Below are positions 22,707 through 33,410 of a stretch of DNA of 64,000 bases, in pieces. A program made the position numbers and the translations under genes. A model generated the notes under the pieces. That model saw only the letters and a list, made by a program, of their open reading frames with translations, made no database searches and was not told where the DNA came from. Source of the DNA: Saccharum officinarum (taxonomy: Eukaryota; Streptophyta; Magnoliopsida; Poales; Poaceae); NCBI GenBank assembly GCA_020631735.1, contig CM036221.1:11761381-11825380 (forward strand), in the 5' to 3' direction. Each line of letters starts with the position of its first letter. Position 1 is the stretch's first letter.

Positions 22707-23500
22707 AAACAGTGCAAGAAGCTCATCACAGCGTCCTCCATCAGCTACTGGTTATGGAACCATATGTTGAGAAGCACCTAGAGGAGATCCGCGTCGCTCA
22801 AGATTGACAACACATGGAGGCATGGCTCTAGAAATAGCACAAGATTAGTTTCATAGTGTGGATCAAAGACTTGCAGGACATACCCCACGGAGAGTCTGAT
22901 GAAGCGAGACTTGCGTTCGGCCGATCCACCCAAATTACCACATGGCAAGGGTATGACATCAATGGTTATAGGTTCCACATAAAGGAGAAGGACAAGAAGA
23001 GCATGACATAGAATAGTGGTGTTCGATATGAGGGCGTCGATGACTCAACGGGGATGACCAGGACATACTTTGGCTAGATTGAAGACATGTGAGAACTTGA
23101 CTACGGCGTTGACCTACAATTAGCTGTCTTTCGGTGCCAGTGGGTCAAACCAAAGGGGGTTCTCATGGACGAATATGGGCTAACCAATGTGGAGCTCCAA
23201 AGTGTCAGCTACAAAGATGATCAGTGGATACTAGCAAGCCGCTGCGCGCAAATAGCCTATTGGCCGAAGCCCAAAGACAGCAAAAAGCACGTGGTTGTGT
23301 TCGAAAAGCAGAGGATTGTGGGAGCTGATGGAGTCCAAAGCCCCGAAGAACACAACAACTACGCTGAGCCCTCGCTCTTTACCGATCATCCACAGAAGAT
23401 CAAGTTGGTTGAGACCCGCTACAACAAGAGCAAGATGATGCCCTGCTTCTGCCTCGACGATGAGAAGAAGACCATCATAGGATCACTTGCAGCAAAATGA
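22707..23500 (+). pseudogene. CACTA TnpD/TNP2-type transposase, 3' part (DUF4218/DUF4216 region)
   Basis: This resumes the transposase frame after the Copia insertion; the GTATG at 22702-22706 is the second copy of the insertion duplication. It reads HHSVLHQLLVMEPYVEKHLE, then after several stops a DUF4216-like segment with YEGVDDSTGMTRTYFG, VFRCQWVKPKGVLMDEYGLT and a C-terminal PCFCLDDEKKTII, ending at 23500. The last 110 codons (from 23165) are open. The exact role of DUF4216 is unknown; it regularly follows TNP2 in grass CACTA proteins. Stops near 22804, 22831, 23008 and 23074 show the same decay as the 5' part. Confidence 0.8.
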
Positions 23501-23816
23501 TATGTATGCCACACATATATATGTAATAATGTACTCACTTATTGATTAACAAGAACTTTTATGTAACTACCTATTATTGTAATGGAACCATATATATGGA
23601 TGAAACATATTATTGAAACATATGCAATATTTTGCTGCAACATATGCGTGAAACATATGTAAACATTCAGATCAAAACGCTTGAAACATACATCTGGAAC
23701 ACATGAAACATTTTAACAAACGCTTACAACATGCCTTTGAAACACTTTGCAACTATGCAACATGTGCAACATTCGACTGAAACACTTACTACTCCTACTT
23801 CTACTACTACTACTAG

Positions 23817-23860
<44 letters not shown>

Positions 23861-24087
23861 TTACTACTACTACTACTACACAACTACTCCTACTACTCCT
23901 ACTACTACTACACTACCACTACTACTTTCTACACCACTCCAACACATGTACACTACTACACTACTACTCCTATGAATTTTTAAAAAGCATTACAAATTAA
24001 TTATCCATTTTAAAACATTGTAAAAACAAAATAACATAGGAGTTTCATCAAATCTAAAAAATGGAAAATCTTAACCATGGTGGGCAC
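23501..24087. other. 3' flank of the transposase gene
   Basis: AT-rich, with repeated GAAACATAT/GAAACA words (23600-23760) and the ACT microsatellite. A polyadenylation region is likely, but no single signal stands out. Confidence 0.5.
23790..23960. repeat. (ACT)n trinucleotide microsatellite
   Basis: A run of ACT/CTA triplets with occasional CTC interruptions lies after the transposase gene. The long Thr- or Leu-only frames over it are artefacts of the triplet repeat. Confidence 0.9.
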
Positions 24088-24198
24088 CCTAACTCGCCCG
24101 CCTCGGTTAATATATTAACCGTGGCGGGCAACATAAGCGCCCGCCTTGGTTAATATTAACCGAGGTGGGCACTCTAAGCAGCCTGCCTCGGTTAATCT
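24088..24198. repeat. Internal copy of the CACTA subterminal repeat array
   Basis: Five or six copies of the CCGCCTCGGTTAAT family, including inverted pairs such as GCCTCGGTTAATATATTAAC, lie between the two CACTA genes directly before a TATA box. A lone further copy is at 25967-25980. Such repeats normally occur only near the element ends. Confidence 0.8.
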
Positions 24199-24203
24199 TT
24201 GCC

Positions 24204-24211
24204 TATATATA
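24204..24211 (+). promoter_or_regulatory. Putative TATA box of the second CACTA gene
   Basis: TATATATA follows the internal subterminal-repeat block by a few bases, as at the left end. A C-rich leader follows. The first recognised coding ATG is about 2.2 kb away (26461), so a long 5' intron is implied. Confidence 0.5.
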
Positions 24212-25729
24212 CTATGCCTCCTCCCCCAAATCTCACACTCTGAAGGGCTGCCAAAATTTCCCGTGCTTCTCCACCGTCACTGAGCTCCTCCGCCCCCGGC
24301 CCCACCCCCGACCTCACGTGCTCGGAGCTCTACCCCACCATTTTCCCCGTATGTCCACGACCTCGAGGCGGATCCCTAGCTTCACCCGCCGCCGACGCAC
24401 ACTCACGGCGGAACCCTAGCGACCCATCGTCGTCCGCAGTGCTATTCGCCGTGCCGTTCACGGTGTCGTTCTTCCCTGGCTCAACCGCCTTTCCCGGCTC
24501 CGCCCAACTTCCTCGGCTCCGTCCGTCTTCCCTGGTTCTATCTGCTGCGGAACCAGCCATGGACGAGGGGCTGTGCCACTGTACATCGAAACCGTAGTAA
24601 TCATCTTCCCTAACTCCGGTTGTCTTCCCTGGGTCTGTCCATCTTCCCCGGCTCCGTCCATCGCTGGGACCCGCTGCGGAACTAGTCGTGGGTGAGGGGC
24701 TCCGCCGCCATACACCGGAACCCTAGGGTTCGTCTTCCCTGACTCCGGCTATCTTCCCCGGCTCTGTTCATCTTCCCCGGCTCCATCTGTCTCCCCAGCG
24801 CCGTCCGAGGTTCATCGATCCCGCTTTACCCGTCATTGTTCATTATTATGCTACCTATGATGCCAACAAATTTTTGTTGAGCAAATGCCACTGCATGTGA
24901 TGCCAAAATATTTGTGCTGGGCAAAAGCCACTGCCTGTGATGCCAAATTATTTTGAAATGAGATTTTGTTGCATATTTTGAATTGAGATTATCTGAGCAC
25001 TAATATTGAATTGAATGGAGTCAATTTTGAATTGAGATTATCTGAGCAAATTTGGGAGGAGTAAAATTTTGATGCCTCGGTTTTACTCTTTGGATGGCTC
25101 TATGCAGCTCGGTTTTACTCTTTTGAATGGAGTCAATCTTGATCTTGAATGCTTTTCTTTTTGAATGAGATACTTATGTCTTCTGATTTTTGATCTGTTG
25201 AGCCATACACCTGTGATTTTGTTTTTCATGTTTTCACATAATTATCCTACACTTTTCTGTTGATCTATTGAGCCATATGATGCTGGCCAACTTATGATGA
25301 TCTGTATTGAAGTAGTTGTAATACCTACAGCTACTACTCCTACAACTAATACTCCAACTGCTTACTGAATATTTGACTCTACTTAACTACTGCTGCAGCT
25401 GCTCTCTTACTACTGCTACTACTCTGTACTATATATATATACACATTATTCTTGCAAAATTCTCTACTCCTATTCCTTACTACTACTTGTGCTCTACTGT
25501 CCTCCTACTACTGGATGCTAGATGCTGGTCCTACTACTACTACTATACTACTCTCTACTCTATACTACACTTGCATAACTCCTACTACTCGCTGTTGGAT
25601 GCTGGTCTCCTACTACTCTTACTACTCCCTACTACTACTTCCTACTCCTACTACTACCACTGCCTATACTCCTACTACTACTTGGTACTCCTCTTCCTCC
25701 TCCTCCTCCTCCTCCTCCTCCTCCTCCTC

Positions 25730-25783
<54 letters not shown>

Positions 25784-26460
25784 CAACACTACTACTCCTA
25801 CTACTCCTACTACTACTCCTCTATTTTTTTTGCTTATATACTGCTGGTGTGTAGTGGCTACTGCTGCTGCTACTACTACTACTTAAGTACTACTCCTACA
25901 ACAACTACTACTCCTACTACTAACACTACAACTCCTCTACTCCTATACTCCTACTAATGGGGCTGCCCGCCTCGGTTAAGTTTCCTGTACTATGCTTTTA
26001 TTGAATTTGAGTTTCTTGGTGGCATGTGCAATGATGAAGTGTTTAAATTTTTAAAAATGTGCTAAGGTAGTGGCATTTGGAATGATGTGAACCCTTTTAT
26101 GCTGAGGCAGGCGGCTGTGATGATCAAATGCCCCCTACTAGTAATAAGCTCCTAAACTAGGATGGCTTGTATACAAGCAACCAGTTTAGGAGCGACGGGA
26201 TGACAATGGGGCAAATCTAAGCCAAATTCTTTCATTTTTGTACTTTTGTTGTACAATTTTGTACTTTTCTTTACAATTTTGTATTTTTTCATCACTTTTT
26301 ATCTACCTACGCCCAATGTATATGAAAAAAGGATGTAATCTTGTTTTCAAATGAATATATACAATTAATGATTCCTTTATATATGTTCTAAGATGAATAT
26401 AGCATTGTGGTTGCACCAAGTATGAAATGTCCATATAACTATCTTCTCCATAGCTTCCAA
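24212..26460 (+). other. Probable leader and long first intron of the second CACTA gene
   Basis: About 24240-24850 is GC-rich, with repeated CTTCCCCGGCTC-like words in loose tandem. From 24850 it is AT-rich and non-coding with a large trinucleotide microsatellite (25370-25960). Short frames here look spurious. Exon borders could not be fixed. Confidence 0.4.
25488..25957. repeat. (CTA)n/(CTC)n compound microsatellite
   Basis: CTA and CTC triplets fill most of this stretch, with a pure CTC run near 25692-25730 and a pure CTA run near 25731-25780. Polyserine, polytyrosine or polyleucine frames are artefacts. Confidence 0.9.
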
Positions 26461-29460
26461 TGGCGACTGAGGCAACTAAGAAATGGCACGAGGCTACTCC
26501 TTCTTCGAGCGATGATGAAGGAGGCTCATCATCAAATGGGAGCAACATCTCGATGTCTTACGAAGAATCGAGGCCAAAGAGAGCTCATGGAGAGGAAGAT
26601 GATGATCCAGACTTTAATCAAAAGGGCGAGACACGAGGTTCTCGCGCGCAGACCCGAGTGGCAATGGAAGATGATACTGTATCACAAAGCTAGCCTATAA
26701 GTATATTGCACGATCTCTTAATTGACAACGTTCAGGGGGCCACACGCAAGTACGTAACTAATGCGAGCTCTTGTCCTCGATAGTTGTCGTTGGTGCATCT
26801 TCGTTTGGAGTACCCCGACGAGGGAGATCAAGAAGGGGTGGAGGAAGGACCTGCTCCCTCCATGGACACTTCTTCAACCCGTACCAAGGACAAGTCCAAC
26901 TTGAAGAGGGGCCAACATGGGAGGCACCAAACTATCGAGAAAAAGGTGCATGCGATACACAAGATAGGGCCGAAAGGACAGCCTGTGTTGCCAAGTAGGA
27001 TCATCGGCACCTTCAGCAACCAGTGTTCTTGTATAGTCAGGGACAAGGTGCCTATCACATATGATGTGATGAGGACATCGCCACGCTGGACACACCGATG
27101 CTATGGTCTTTCCCAAGTTGCAATTCGTCCCCAACTCATCTGCCACGTCACCCTCGGATTCAGCAGACACGTCGTTACTGTTTCGGTCATAACTTTCTCA
27201 TACGATATCGAAACGAGGCGTTCTTGGATGCGTTGGAAAGGGGACAATGACGCCGTTGTTTTTTGAATCTGGTCCCAAGTCTAGAAGGTTTGTGGATCAT
27301 TCTGTGTGACTATGGCAAGGTGCTGCGTCACCTATTTGGGCCAACTTGGCCATGTATCGTGTCGGGTCTTAAGCCCAAGTTGTGGGCGCCCAACCCCTGG
27401 CCGTCCCCAACCCTAGGTTGAGTCTTAGACTATAAACACAGCCGCCGCCCCTGCTAGACGATTGGGTTTTGTTTGTAGTTTAGTTTTCCATCGAGAAACT
27501 GAATCGTTCATTGTAATTGTGGTGACGAATCCTTTTATAGTGATCCAGGGCCCCTGTTCTTGATCTCCACCACTGTGTCGATTAGTCCTTTGGAACCGAG
27601 TTCTCGAACCCTCTATTGATATTCACATCATTCATATTTGCAATTTCAGATTACGTGTTTTACCTTCTTGCTTGTGCTCTTCGATTCGCTTGCAGGAAAA
27701 GCCTTATTGGCGAGGTCAATCAAGTTGTGCTTGGTTGATAAGCAACGGAGTAGTGGTGTAATGGTTGTAGGGTTCGAATCGTGTCTGATTTGAAGCCAGA
27801 TCGCCAACGTCGAGATCTCCATAAATCGAACTTACCAGCTACCTCTTGGAAGATCGGGCCTGTACTCATCATGATGATTGGAGGAAAAGTCCCCAAGGAC
27901 ATCAAGGGTACGGTGTGGGGAGAGGTGAAGAGGCGGTTCACATATCCAGCGGAGGGCTACAATGAAGAGAAGTGCAAGATCCATGCGCTGTTTATTGCAG
28001 GCAAAGCGCTTCGCAACTTCAAGTCAATGCTCAATCGAGAATATGTGCAGACAGGAAGGATACCATTCGAAGACTACAACATGATTCGACCTCATGTTTG
28101 GGAAGAGTTCGTCAAGAAGATGTCAACTGAAGAGGCAAAGGCCAAGGGTGACAAGTTCAAAGAGATCGCCAAGAGGAATGAGCTTGCCCACCACCTTGGC
28201 ATGTTAGGCTACGCTGTCAAGACAGAGCAGTGGCGGTAGGAAGAAAGGGAAGCAGCTAAGGTTAGGAAGCCAGATCCATTACTAGGTGTCGATGAGAGGG
28301 GACGTAACTTCCTCTATGCTCACAGGCCCAAAAAGCTGAAGGAGGGCAGGATCAAGTACAACGAGCCGAAGCTTGAGGAGGTAGAGAAGAGGATCTTGGA
28401 GATCTCTATGGCCAAGAAGAGTGGGTCGTTCGAACCTCGTTGAGAGAGGGACATACTGACCAAGGTGCTGGGAAACCCCGAGCACCGCGGCCGCATCCGT
28501 GGGGTTTCCTCGAGGCAGAGTTGGAAGGACATGGAGGCTTGGCAATTCGACGCCGCCTCTTACCACACAAGGCAGAGATACAAGGAAGGCCTTGTCTAAA
28601 AAGGCAAAGATGAGGCAGTCAAGGAAATGATCATGGGGAAGATACAAGACGCTTTCACAAGCACCGACCCCAGGATGGTGGAGCTGAGGACACAGATGTT
28701 TCGCTAGGCTGGCGTGCTACCACAACAGGGTCCATCCACCGTACAAGGGTAGATGGTGCTGGGTATGAGACAACTCCCAAGGTACCCGGTCGATGACATA
28801 CAGGAACAAACATTTTGCATGCTCCAGATGCCCTTCGGTAGGGCCAGGAAGAAGAAGGAAGTGGCCTAGGGATTGGTACTGCCGCCCGAAAGCGACACCA
28901 TGTACAATGGCAAGCCCATCCCGCCCATCTATGCCTTGGTGGACGTGGCGTGGGTGAACCTAGACTTTGAGCATGAAGAACTTGACATTCCAACAGAAGA
29001 GGGAACCCTGTTGATCTGCGGTGCTCTCGGTTCACGCATGTTGTAGAACAAGGCAGATATCATGTTCAAGATGCTGACGCCATCGTCACAGTGCTCGCAC
29101 CCGAGGTCGTCCCCACCGGGTGATGACCCAGACGACGACGATGACGATGGTGGCCATGACAAAGGGGGCCACGATGGTGACAACACGGGTGGCCCAAGCA
29201 ACACTCCACCAAGAAGCCTGTCTCCCGGTAACAGCAATCCACAGGGAGGCCTAGGGGCCGCAGCGGGCGATGTGACACCACCACCTATAAGTGGTTCGAA
29301 GCAGGGCTCAAACTAGTGTCCTCCCCCACCGAGGAAGCCCACAGATGAAGAGGATATCTTACCCCCGAACCACACCAAGTCGAGTTGGGCAGCCTTTCAA
29401 ATAGCCAACCAGCACCCATACTCAACTAAGTTTGAAAGGTATGCTACTAGATAGCATAGT
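26461..29460 (+). pseudogene. CACTA TnpA/Ptta-type region of the second gene, broken
   Basis: The first exon starts MATEATKKWHEATPSSSDDE (26461) and is acidic/serine-rich. After a short intron, reading resumes in a region (about 26880-27066) with IEKKVHAIHKIGPKGQPVLP and SCIVRDKVPIT, typical of the Ptta/En-Spm TnpA-like family. The solo LTR at 27067-27871 interrupts it. It then continues (27877-28236) with KVPKDIKGTVWGEVKRRFTY and FVKKMSTEEAKAKGDKFKEI. Stops at 28237, 28441, 28598, 28706, 28750, 28868 and 29044 follow. A proline/aspartate-rich linker (29060-29316) leads to the Ulp1 part. In En/Spm, TnpA binds the subterminal repeats; that role is inferred here. Confidence 0.7.
27067..27871 (+). 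mobile_element. Solo LTR (805 bp), probably Gypsy-type
   Basis: It begins TGATGAG and ends CTCATCA (perfect 7 bp inverted ends, TG..CA). TGATG is duplicated on both sides (27062-27066 and 27872-27876). An internal TATAAAC at 27431-27437 fits an LTR promoter in plus orientation; this fixes the strand only tentatively. There is no internal region or partner LTR nearby. It interrupts the TnpA-like exon between the VPIT motif and the DWRK/VPKD region. It must be the product of LTR-LTR recombination after insertion into the CACTA element. Confidence 0.88.
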
Positions 29461-29580
29461 CAATCTATAATTCATTTCGAGATGCTATCTGCCTTTTCCA
29501 CTCCTTAACATCTCAAGCCCTAGTGTTGCAGGCCGAAAACACCACCGTTGATTTGGCCCTGATCGGATGATTGCCCCGAA

Positions 29581-30962
29581 AACTATGTGCATGTGAATTT
29601 CATGTTGACCGTGGGCGACCTCCTTGACAACAAGTGGGAGGTAAGGAGGTTTCATGCGTGGTACATGGAAGCAGTGAAAGCGGGCCTAGAAAACTTCGTC
29701 GTCAACATTCCGGCGGAGTACTTCCACACGCCCACGGATGGTAAAGTCATCATCGATTTCCACGACATGCATAAACTACTACGATGAAAGGACCTCGACG
29801 TCACCCAAGTAACCATATTTGCCCTGTAAGTTACTTACGACTTTGACATGACTCATGCACCACTGCATCACTATATGTACTTTAGGAACAAACTAATAAT
29901 GCCATGATGACTTCTTGCAGGATGTAGGCTTATGTAAGCAAGGAATTAGGCAAGGATATTATCTATCTCTCTCTGATGCTTATTACAGAGAGAACCATCG
30001 TAGGTTACGACATACCAGACACTCATGATAAGCTAGTGAACTTGAACCTAGAAGAGAGGAAGCAATACAGGAAAGATATGATGATCGAATATAAGTGGCG
30101 GGCCTATATGAGGCCATAAAGATGATATGGGGAAATGGGTGTATCATAGCCGCTCACCAGTTCGGGTAATTCCAAAAGATTCTTGAAACATATATATAGC
30201 AACTGAGATCATGACTTGTCATATTTGAACATTTCAAATATATATTGTGCAGCCTGGGCATCATGGGCCACTGGATTGCATTTATAATCTATCATCAGGA
30301 TGGAATGGCGTGCATATTTGACTCCTTGAGGGACACAAACAAAGAAGGCTACGAACACTTTGAAAGCGTATTGAGATAGTAAGTGATGAAACTTATTCAT
30401 TTACAGTTAACATATGTGTTCTGACTGTCGTTAAGACTAGTGGTTTTTGGTACAGTGCTTATAAGAAGTACGTGCAAGATCCCACCACCTATGATCGGAG
30501 ATCTGAGAAGAAGAAGATCAAGTATGGCACAAAACTGAGACTCAGGCATCAGTTCCCGGTAAGTAGCAATACAAATAATCTCCTCCTCCTCCTCCTACTA
30601 CTCCTCCTCCTCCTCCTACACTACCACTCTACTCTACTATACTCTACTCACCACTGTTTATTATATGCTCTAATTATTGTGCATTATATATCATGCAATG
30701 CGCCAAACAACCATATGGCTCGGTTTTATGTGGATTCTATGTTTGCGAGTACCTGAGGACGTGCACCAGATTTAGCACCAGCTGGCGGCAGCTCAAGAAA
30801 GCACAAGGATGGTGGCGAAGGGAGAAGGTCGACCAAAACTTTAGACAAACGGTAGCTGACATATGTAAGTTTGTAACCGAGGCCATGCATGAAGCGCGAA
30901 CCTTCTTCAACCCTAAAGGCGAGTTAGCTACCAATCCGAAGTTTGAGAAAGTTAGAAACTAG
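29581..30962 (+). pseudogene. Ulp1-type (C48) cysteine protease domain of the second CACTA gene
   Basis: Several exons can be followed. 29581-29787 has NFMLTVGDLLDNKWEVRRFH. About 29925-30115 has GKDIIYLSLMLITERTIVG. 30253-30380 has GHWIAFII and FDSLRD, with His at 30269-30271 and Asp at 30320-30322. 30456-30556 has KKYVQDPTTYDRR and HQFP before a GTAAGT donor. About 30690-30962 has QCAKQPYGSVLCGFYVCEYL, with catalytic Cys at 30729-30731 and the preceding Gln. The His-Asp-Gln-Cys set of SUMO-type proteases is thus present. The frame has some stops, for example near 29785, 29824 and 29929. Ulp1 domains are known from plant MULE and CACTA elements; substrate and role there are unknown. Confidence 0.75.
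30583..30622. repeat. (CTC)n microsatellite in a Ulp1 intron
   Basis: A short CTC/CTA triplet run lies in the intron between the HQFP exon and the exon with the catalytic Cys. Confidence 0.8.
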
Positions 30963-31230
30963 AGCAACATGTTAGAAATCAAGGATTACGTGTTGCCGGC
31001 CTTAGCTGATATGTAGGACTGAACTTACTTGCTCGAATGAATGATGTGTGTTTGTGAAACAATGATAAAGACATTGCTAATGTATGTTGGATCGTCGAAC
31101 AATGAATGTAATATATGTTTGTCGTCTATTCTTTGCTTTATCCGTATTTTTATTTGTGAAATTCAAATTCAAATTCATATTTAAATTATAAATAATAATA
31201 TGAAAAAGCATTTTTTTAAAAAATCTGGAA
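30963..31230 (+). other. 3' flank of the Ulp1 gene
   Basis: AT-rich sequence between the last Ulp1 exon and the right subterminal array. No further ORF was recognised. Confidence 0.5.
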
Positions 31231-31505
31231 ATTGTTAACTAAGGTGGGCAAATAATGAAAACTGTCTCGGTTAAACATTTATCAGAGGCGGTCCACATAA
31301 ATCAACCGCCTCGGTTAAAATCTTAACTAAGGCGGGCAAGTTAAGATAACCGCCTTGGTTAATATGTATTAACCAAGGCAATTGTGTTAAGCCGCCCACT
31401 ACGGTTAATCGATTAACTAAGGCGGATAGGACAACCGCTTCGGTTAAGCCATGATTAACCGTGACCTTTGCACCGAGACGGTTGCATAAACCACCTCGGA
31501 AAACC
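31231..31505. repeat. CACTA right subterminal repeat array
   Basis: The same CCGCCTCGGTTAA family as at the left end, in both orientations, fills the last 300 bases before the right terminus. It follows a short AT-rich 3' flank of the Ulp1 gene. Confidence 0.85.
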
Positions 31506-31530
31506 CAAAACGCCCGTCTCGTAAAAGAAT

Positions 31531-31541
31531 TGTGTAGTAGT
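31531..31541 (-). repeat. CACTA right terminal inverted repeat
   Basis: GTGTAGTAGTG is the exact reverse complement of the left end and is followed by the TAA target duplication. Confidence 0.95.
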
Positions 31542-31544
31542 GTA

Positions 31545-31717
31545 ATGACGTGTTTCACGATAGGATGTACCACTGCAAAGCATGAATGAAGGCATGCATA
31601 AAGAACATATGCAGTGCCATGTTTACGGAAAAGTTTCTATGTACTTCCTCGGCTCAGAAAATGCAGATCCCTTTTATTTTTTTTTACCACAAAAGACCGT
31701 GGAGGAGATCCCTACAG
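31545..31717. other. Right flank of the CACTA element, nothing recognised
   Basis: Short non-coding host sequence between the CACTA target duplication and the next MITE. Confidence 0.5.
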
Positions 31718-31720
31718 TGA

Positions 31721-31940
31721 GGGTGTCTCCAATGGTTATCAAATAGCTAGCTTAGAAAGAATTTTATTGGTTATCGGGGAGAGAGATCAAATAGCCAGTG
31801 ACTCTCAAATAGCTAATCTAGCATGATCTCCTAAAAACAACTCTCTCACAGCTCAAATAACTCTCCAGCGCATTGTTCTTTTTTTATTATTTATAAGGCC
31901 AATCTAACTAGCTATTTGAAAGTTATCATTGAGTACGCCC
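31721..31940. mobile_element. 220 bp MITE with AAATAGCTAG-containing inverted repeats
   Basis: The left end GGGTGTCTCCAATGG and the inverted right end GGGCGTACTCAATGA both continue into TTAT/ACTT, CAAATAGCTAG and TTAG. The inverted repeat is therefore about 35 bp with mismatches. TGA flanks both ends (31718-31720, 31941-31943). There is no coding capacity. The terminus resembles the large group of grass MITEs starting GGGCATCTCCAA or GAGCATCTCCAA; a superfamily was not assigned with confidence. Confidence 0.75.
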
Positions 31941-31943
31941 TGA

Positions 31944-32578
31944 CAAATTTTATATTAATAAAAGGGAGAACGTACTTATAAACAGGGATTAACTTAAAGC
32001 ATCAAGCCTAACACATGACTCATTTAGTTTTGTCCTATGTAACTTAATTATTAAGGAAAAATTAAACAAAAAAGATTGACTTACATTTCAATAAAGAGGA
32101 AAGCATTTATGTACGTGTGCTGTAACATGGTTACTTTCGGAGTTTCACTGACCTTAGCCCACGTACTGCTATGGGAGACATCTTCCCCTGGGCGTACCTT
32201 GGGCCAAGTGAGAAGAATGATGGGACTCCTCTCCTATACTGCTGCGTGTACATTTGCACTAGACACCTTAGACAATTGGGTTGTGACACTGCTCGGCTGT
32301 ACTTTTCAGCGAACGAACAATATTTTTCTCTCACAATATTTTAACATAAGTATCAGTATTAATCAAATTTAAGCGAATGAACAGGGCCCACTCATGGTGT
32401 CCGCGGTTGTTCTGGTCCCGCCGCGAAGCGAGAGAACACCTTCAACTGCTGTTTGGTTCGGTTGGCAAGGTGTGGCTTTTTCCACCGTGGGCCCCTCCCA
32501 GATAACCATGTTGAATAGCTCATGTTTTAGCTTGGCGTGCGCGTGTGTATATATATATATATAGAGAGAGAGGGGGGG
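31944..32578. other. Intergenic DNA with a decayed hAT-like end and a TA/GA run
   Basis: Near 32305-32388 the minus strand reads GGGCCCTGTTCATTCGC and TATTGTTCGTTCGCTG, resembling ends of hAT-type MITEs common in panicoid grasses. No clean element or target duplication was found. A TATATATATA then GAGAGAGAG run lies at 32549-32572. There is no gene. Confidence 0.35.
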
Positions 32579-33410
32579 TTAGTGCCCGTGCGTTGCAACG
32601 GAATAAAAATCATGTATGCATGACAAAAGGGAAGAATCAACCCAACCACACACAATTCATTGCTGCCATGACACAATGCAGTTCATTTAAATCGATGGTG
32701 TTCCTTTTGAACAGAGCACCTATCTGTGTTTGTGAATTTGAGAGCAAACATGATCACCACGACAGTACAAAAATAAAAGATTACAGTCATCCAAGGAGAA
32801 CAGTGCTTGATAACTGTTGCAAGTTTTATAAAACTATGTCACAAACATATTCGACGTGATGTTAATGCTATCGTGTTTGTTCATCCTTGTACCAAGGCCA
32901 ACCTTACCTTATTGCACCATAGTCGTATCCACAACTCAGCATCACGAAACTCACCTTGCCAACTCATCCCTAGAGCAGGAGCATTGTAAACAGTTACTAG
33001 AACCATGATCAATTGTCTAGATAGCCGTCGCAAAAAAAATTGTCTAGATAGCCCATTTACATGCACAAAAAATACAAACAATTAATAGAACAATAATTCT
33101 AAAAATGAGAACATCCTGGATGGGAACAACATTAAGGAGCTATAAGCTTATTAGTTAATGATATATGACCTAATAAGCAAATGAGTTGAATCAAAAAAGT
33201 TATCATTCTTATCAATTATCATTGTTTCCTTACCAATGAACATATGCCAAACCTGGTGAATCATATGCCAAACATTCAGGCTATCAACAAAGTACAAAAT
33301 AGCATAACCATTTTTTTAAACTTCAACATGCTCCCTAGTGAATCAAATGTCTTTGAATAAAAGCATATGCCAAACCTTGAACGCCCCCAATTGGCAACTC
33401 ATTTGCACAG

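Larger units (their letters stand above)
7415..31541 (+). mobile_element. 24.1 kb CACTA (En/Spm-type) DNA transposon with nested LTR insertions
   Basis: The left end reads CACTACTACAC at 7415-7425 and the right end is its exact reverse complement at 31531-31541. Each is flanked by TAA (7412-7414 and 31542-31544), the 3 bp target duplication typical of CACTA elements. Just inside both ends are clusters of a CCGCCTCGGTTAAT-type subterminal repeat in both orientations. Two genes lie on the plus strand: a TnpD/TNP2 transposase (8099-23500) and a TnpA/Ulp1 gene (about 26461-30962). Without the 11.8 kb Copia insertion and the 0.8 kb solo LTR, plus their 5 bp duplications, the element would be about 11.5 kb. 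Both genes are broken, so it is not autonomous now. Confidence 0.93.

Noticed and set aside
25373..25957. A 194-codon and a 144-codon open frame rich in Leu, Tyr or Ser
   Set aside because: They are translations of CTA/CTC triplet repeats; all phases of such a repeat stay open and the composition is not protein-like.
27745..27790. tRNA-like A box (TAGTGGTGTAATGG) and B box (GGTTCGAATC)
   Set aside because: The two boxes are only about ten bases apart and no cloverleaf can form; the stretch is part of the solo LTR.
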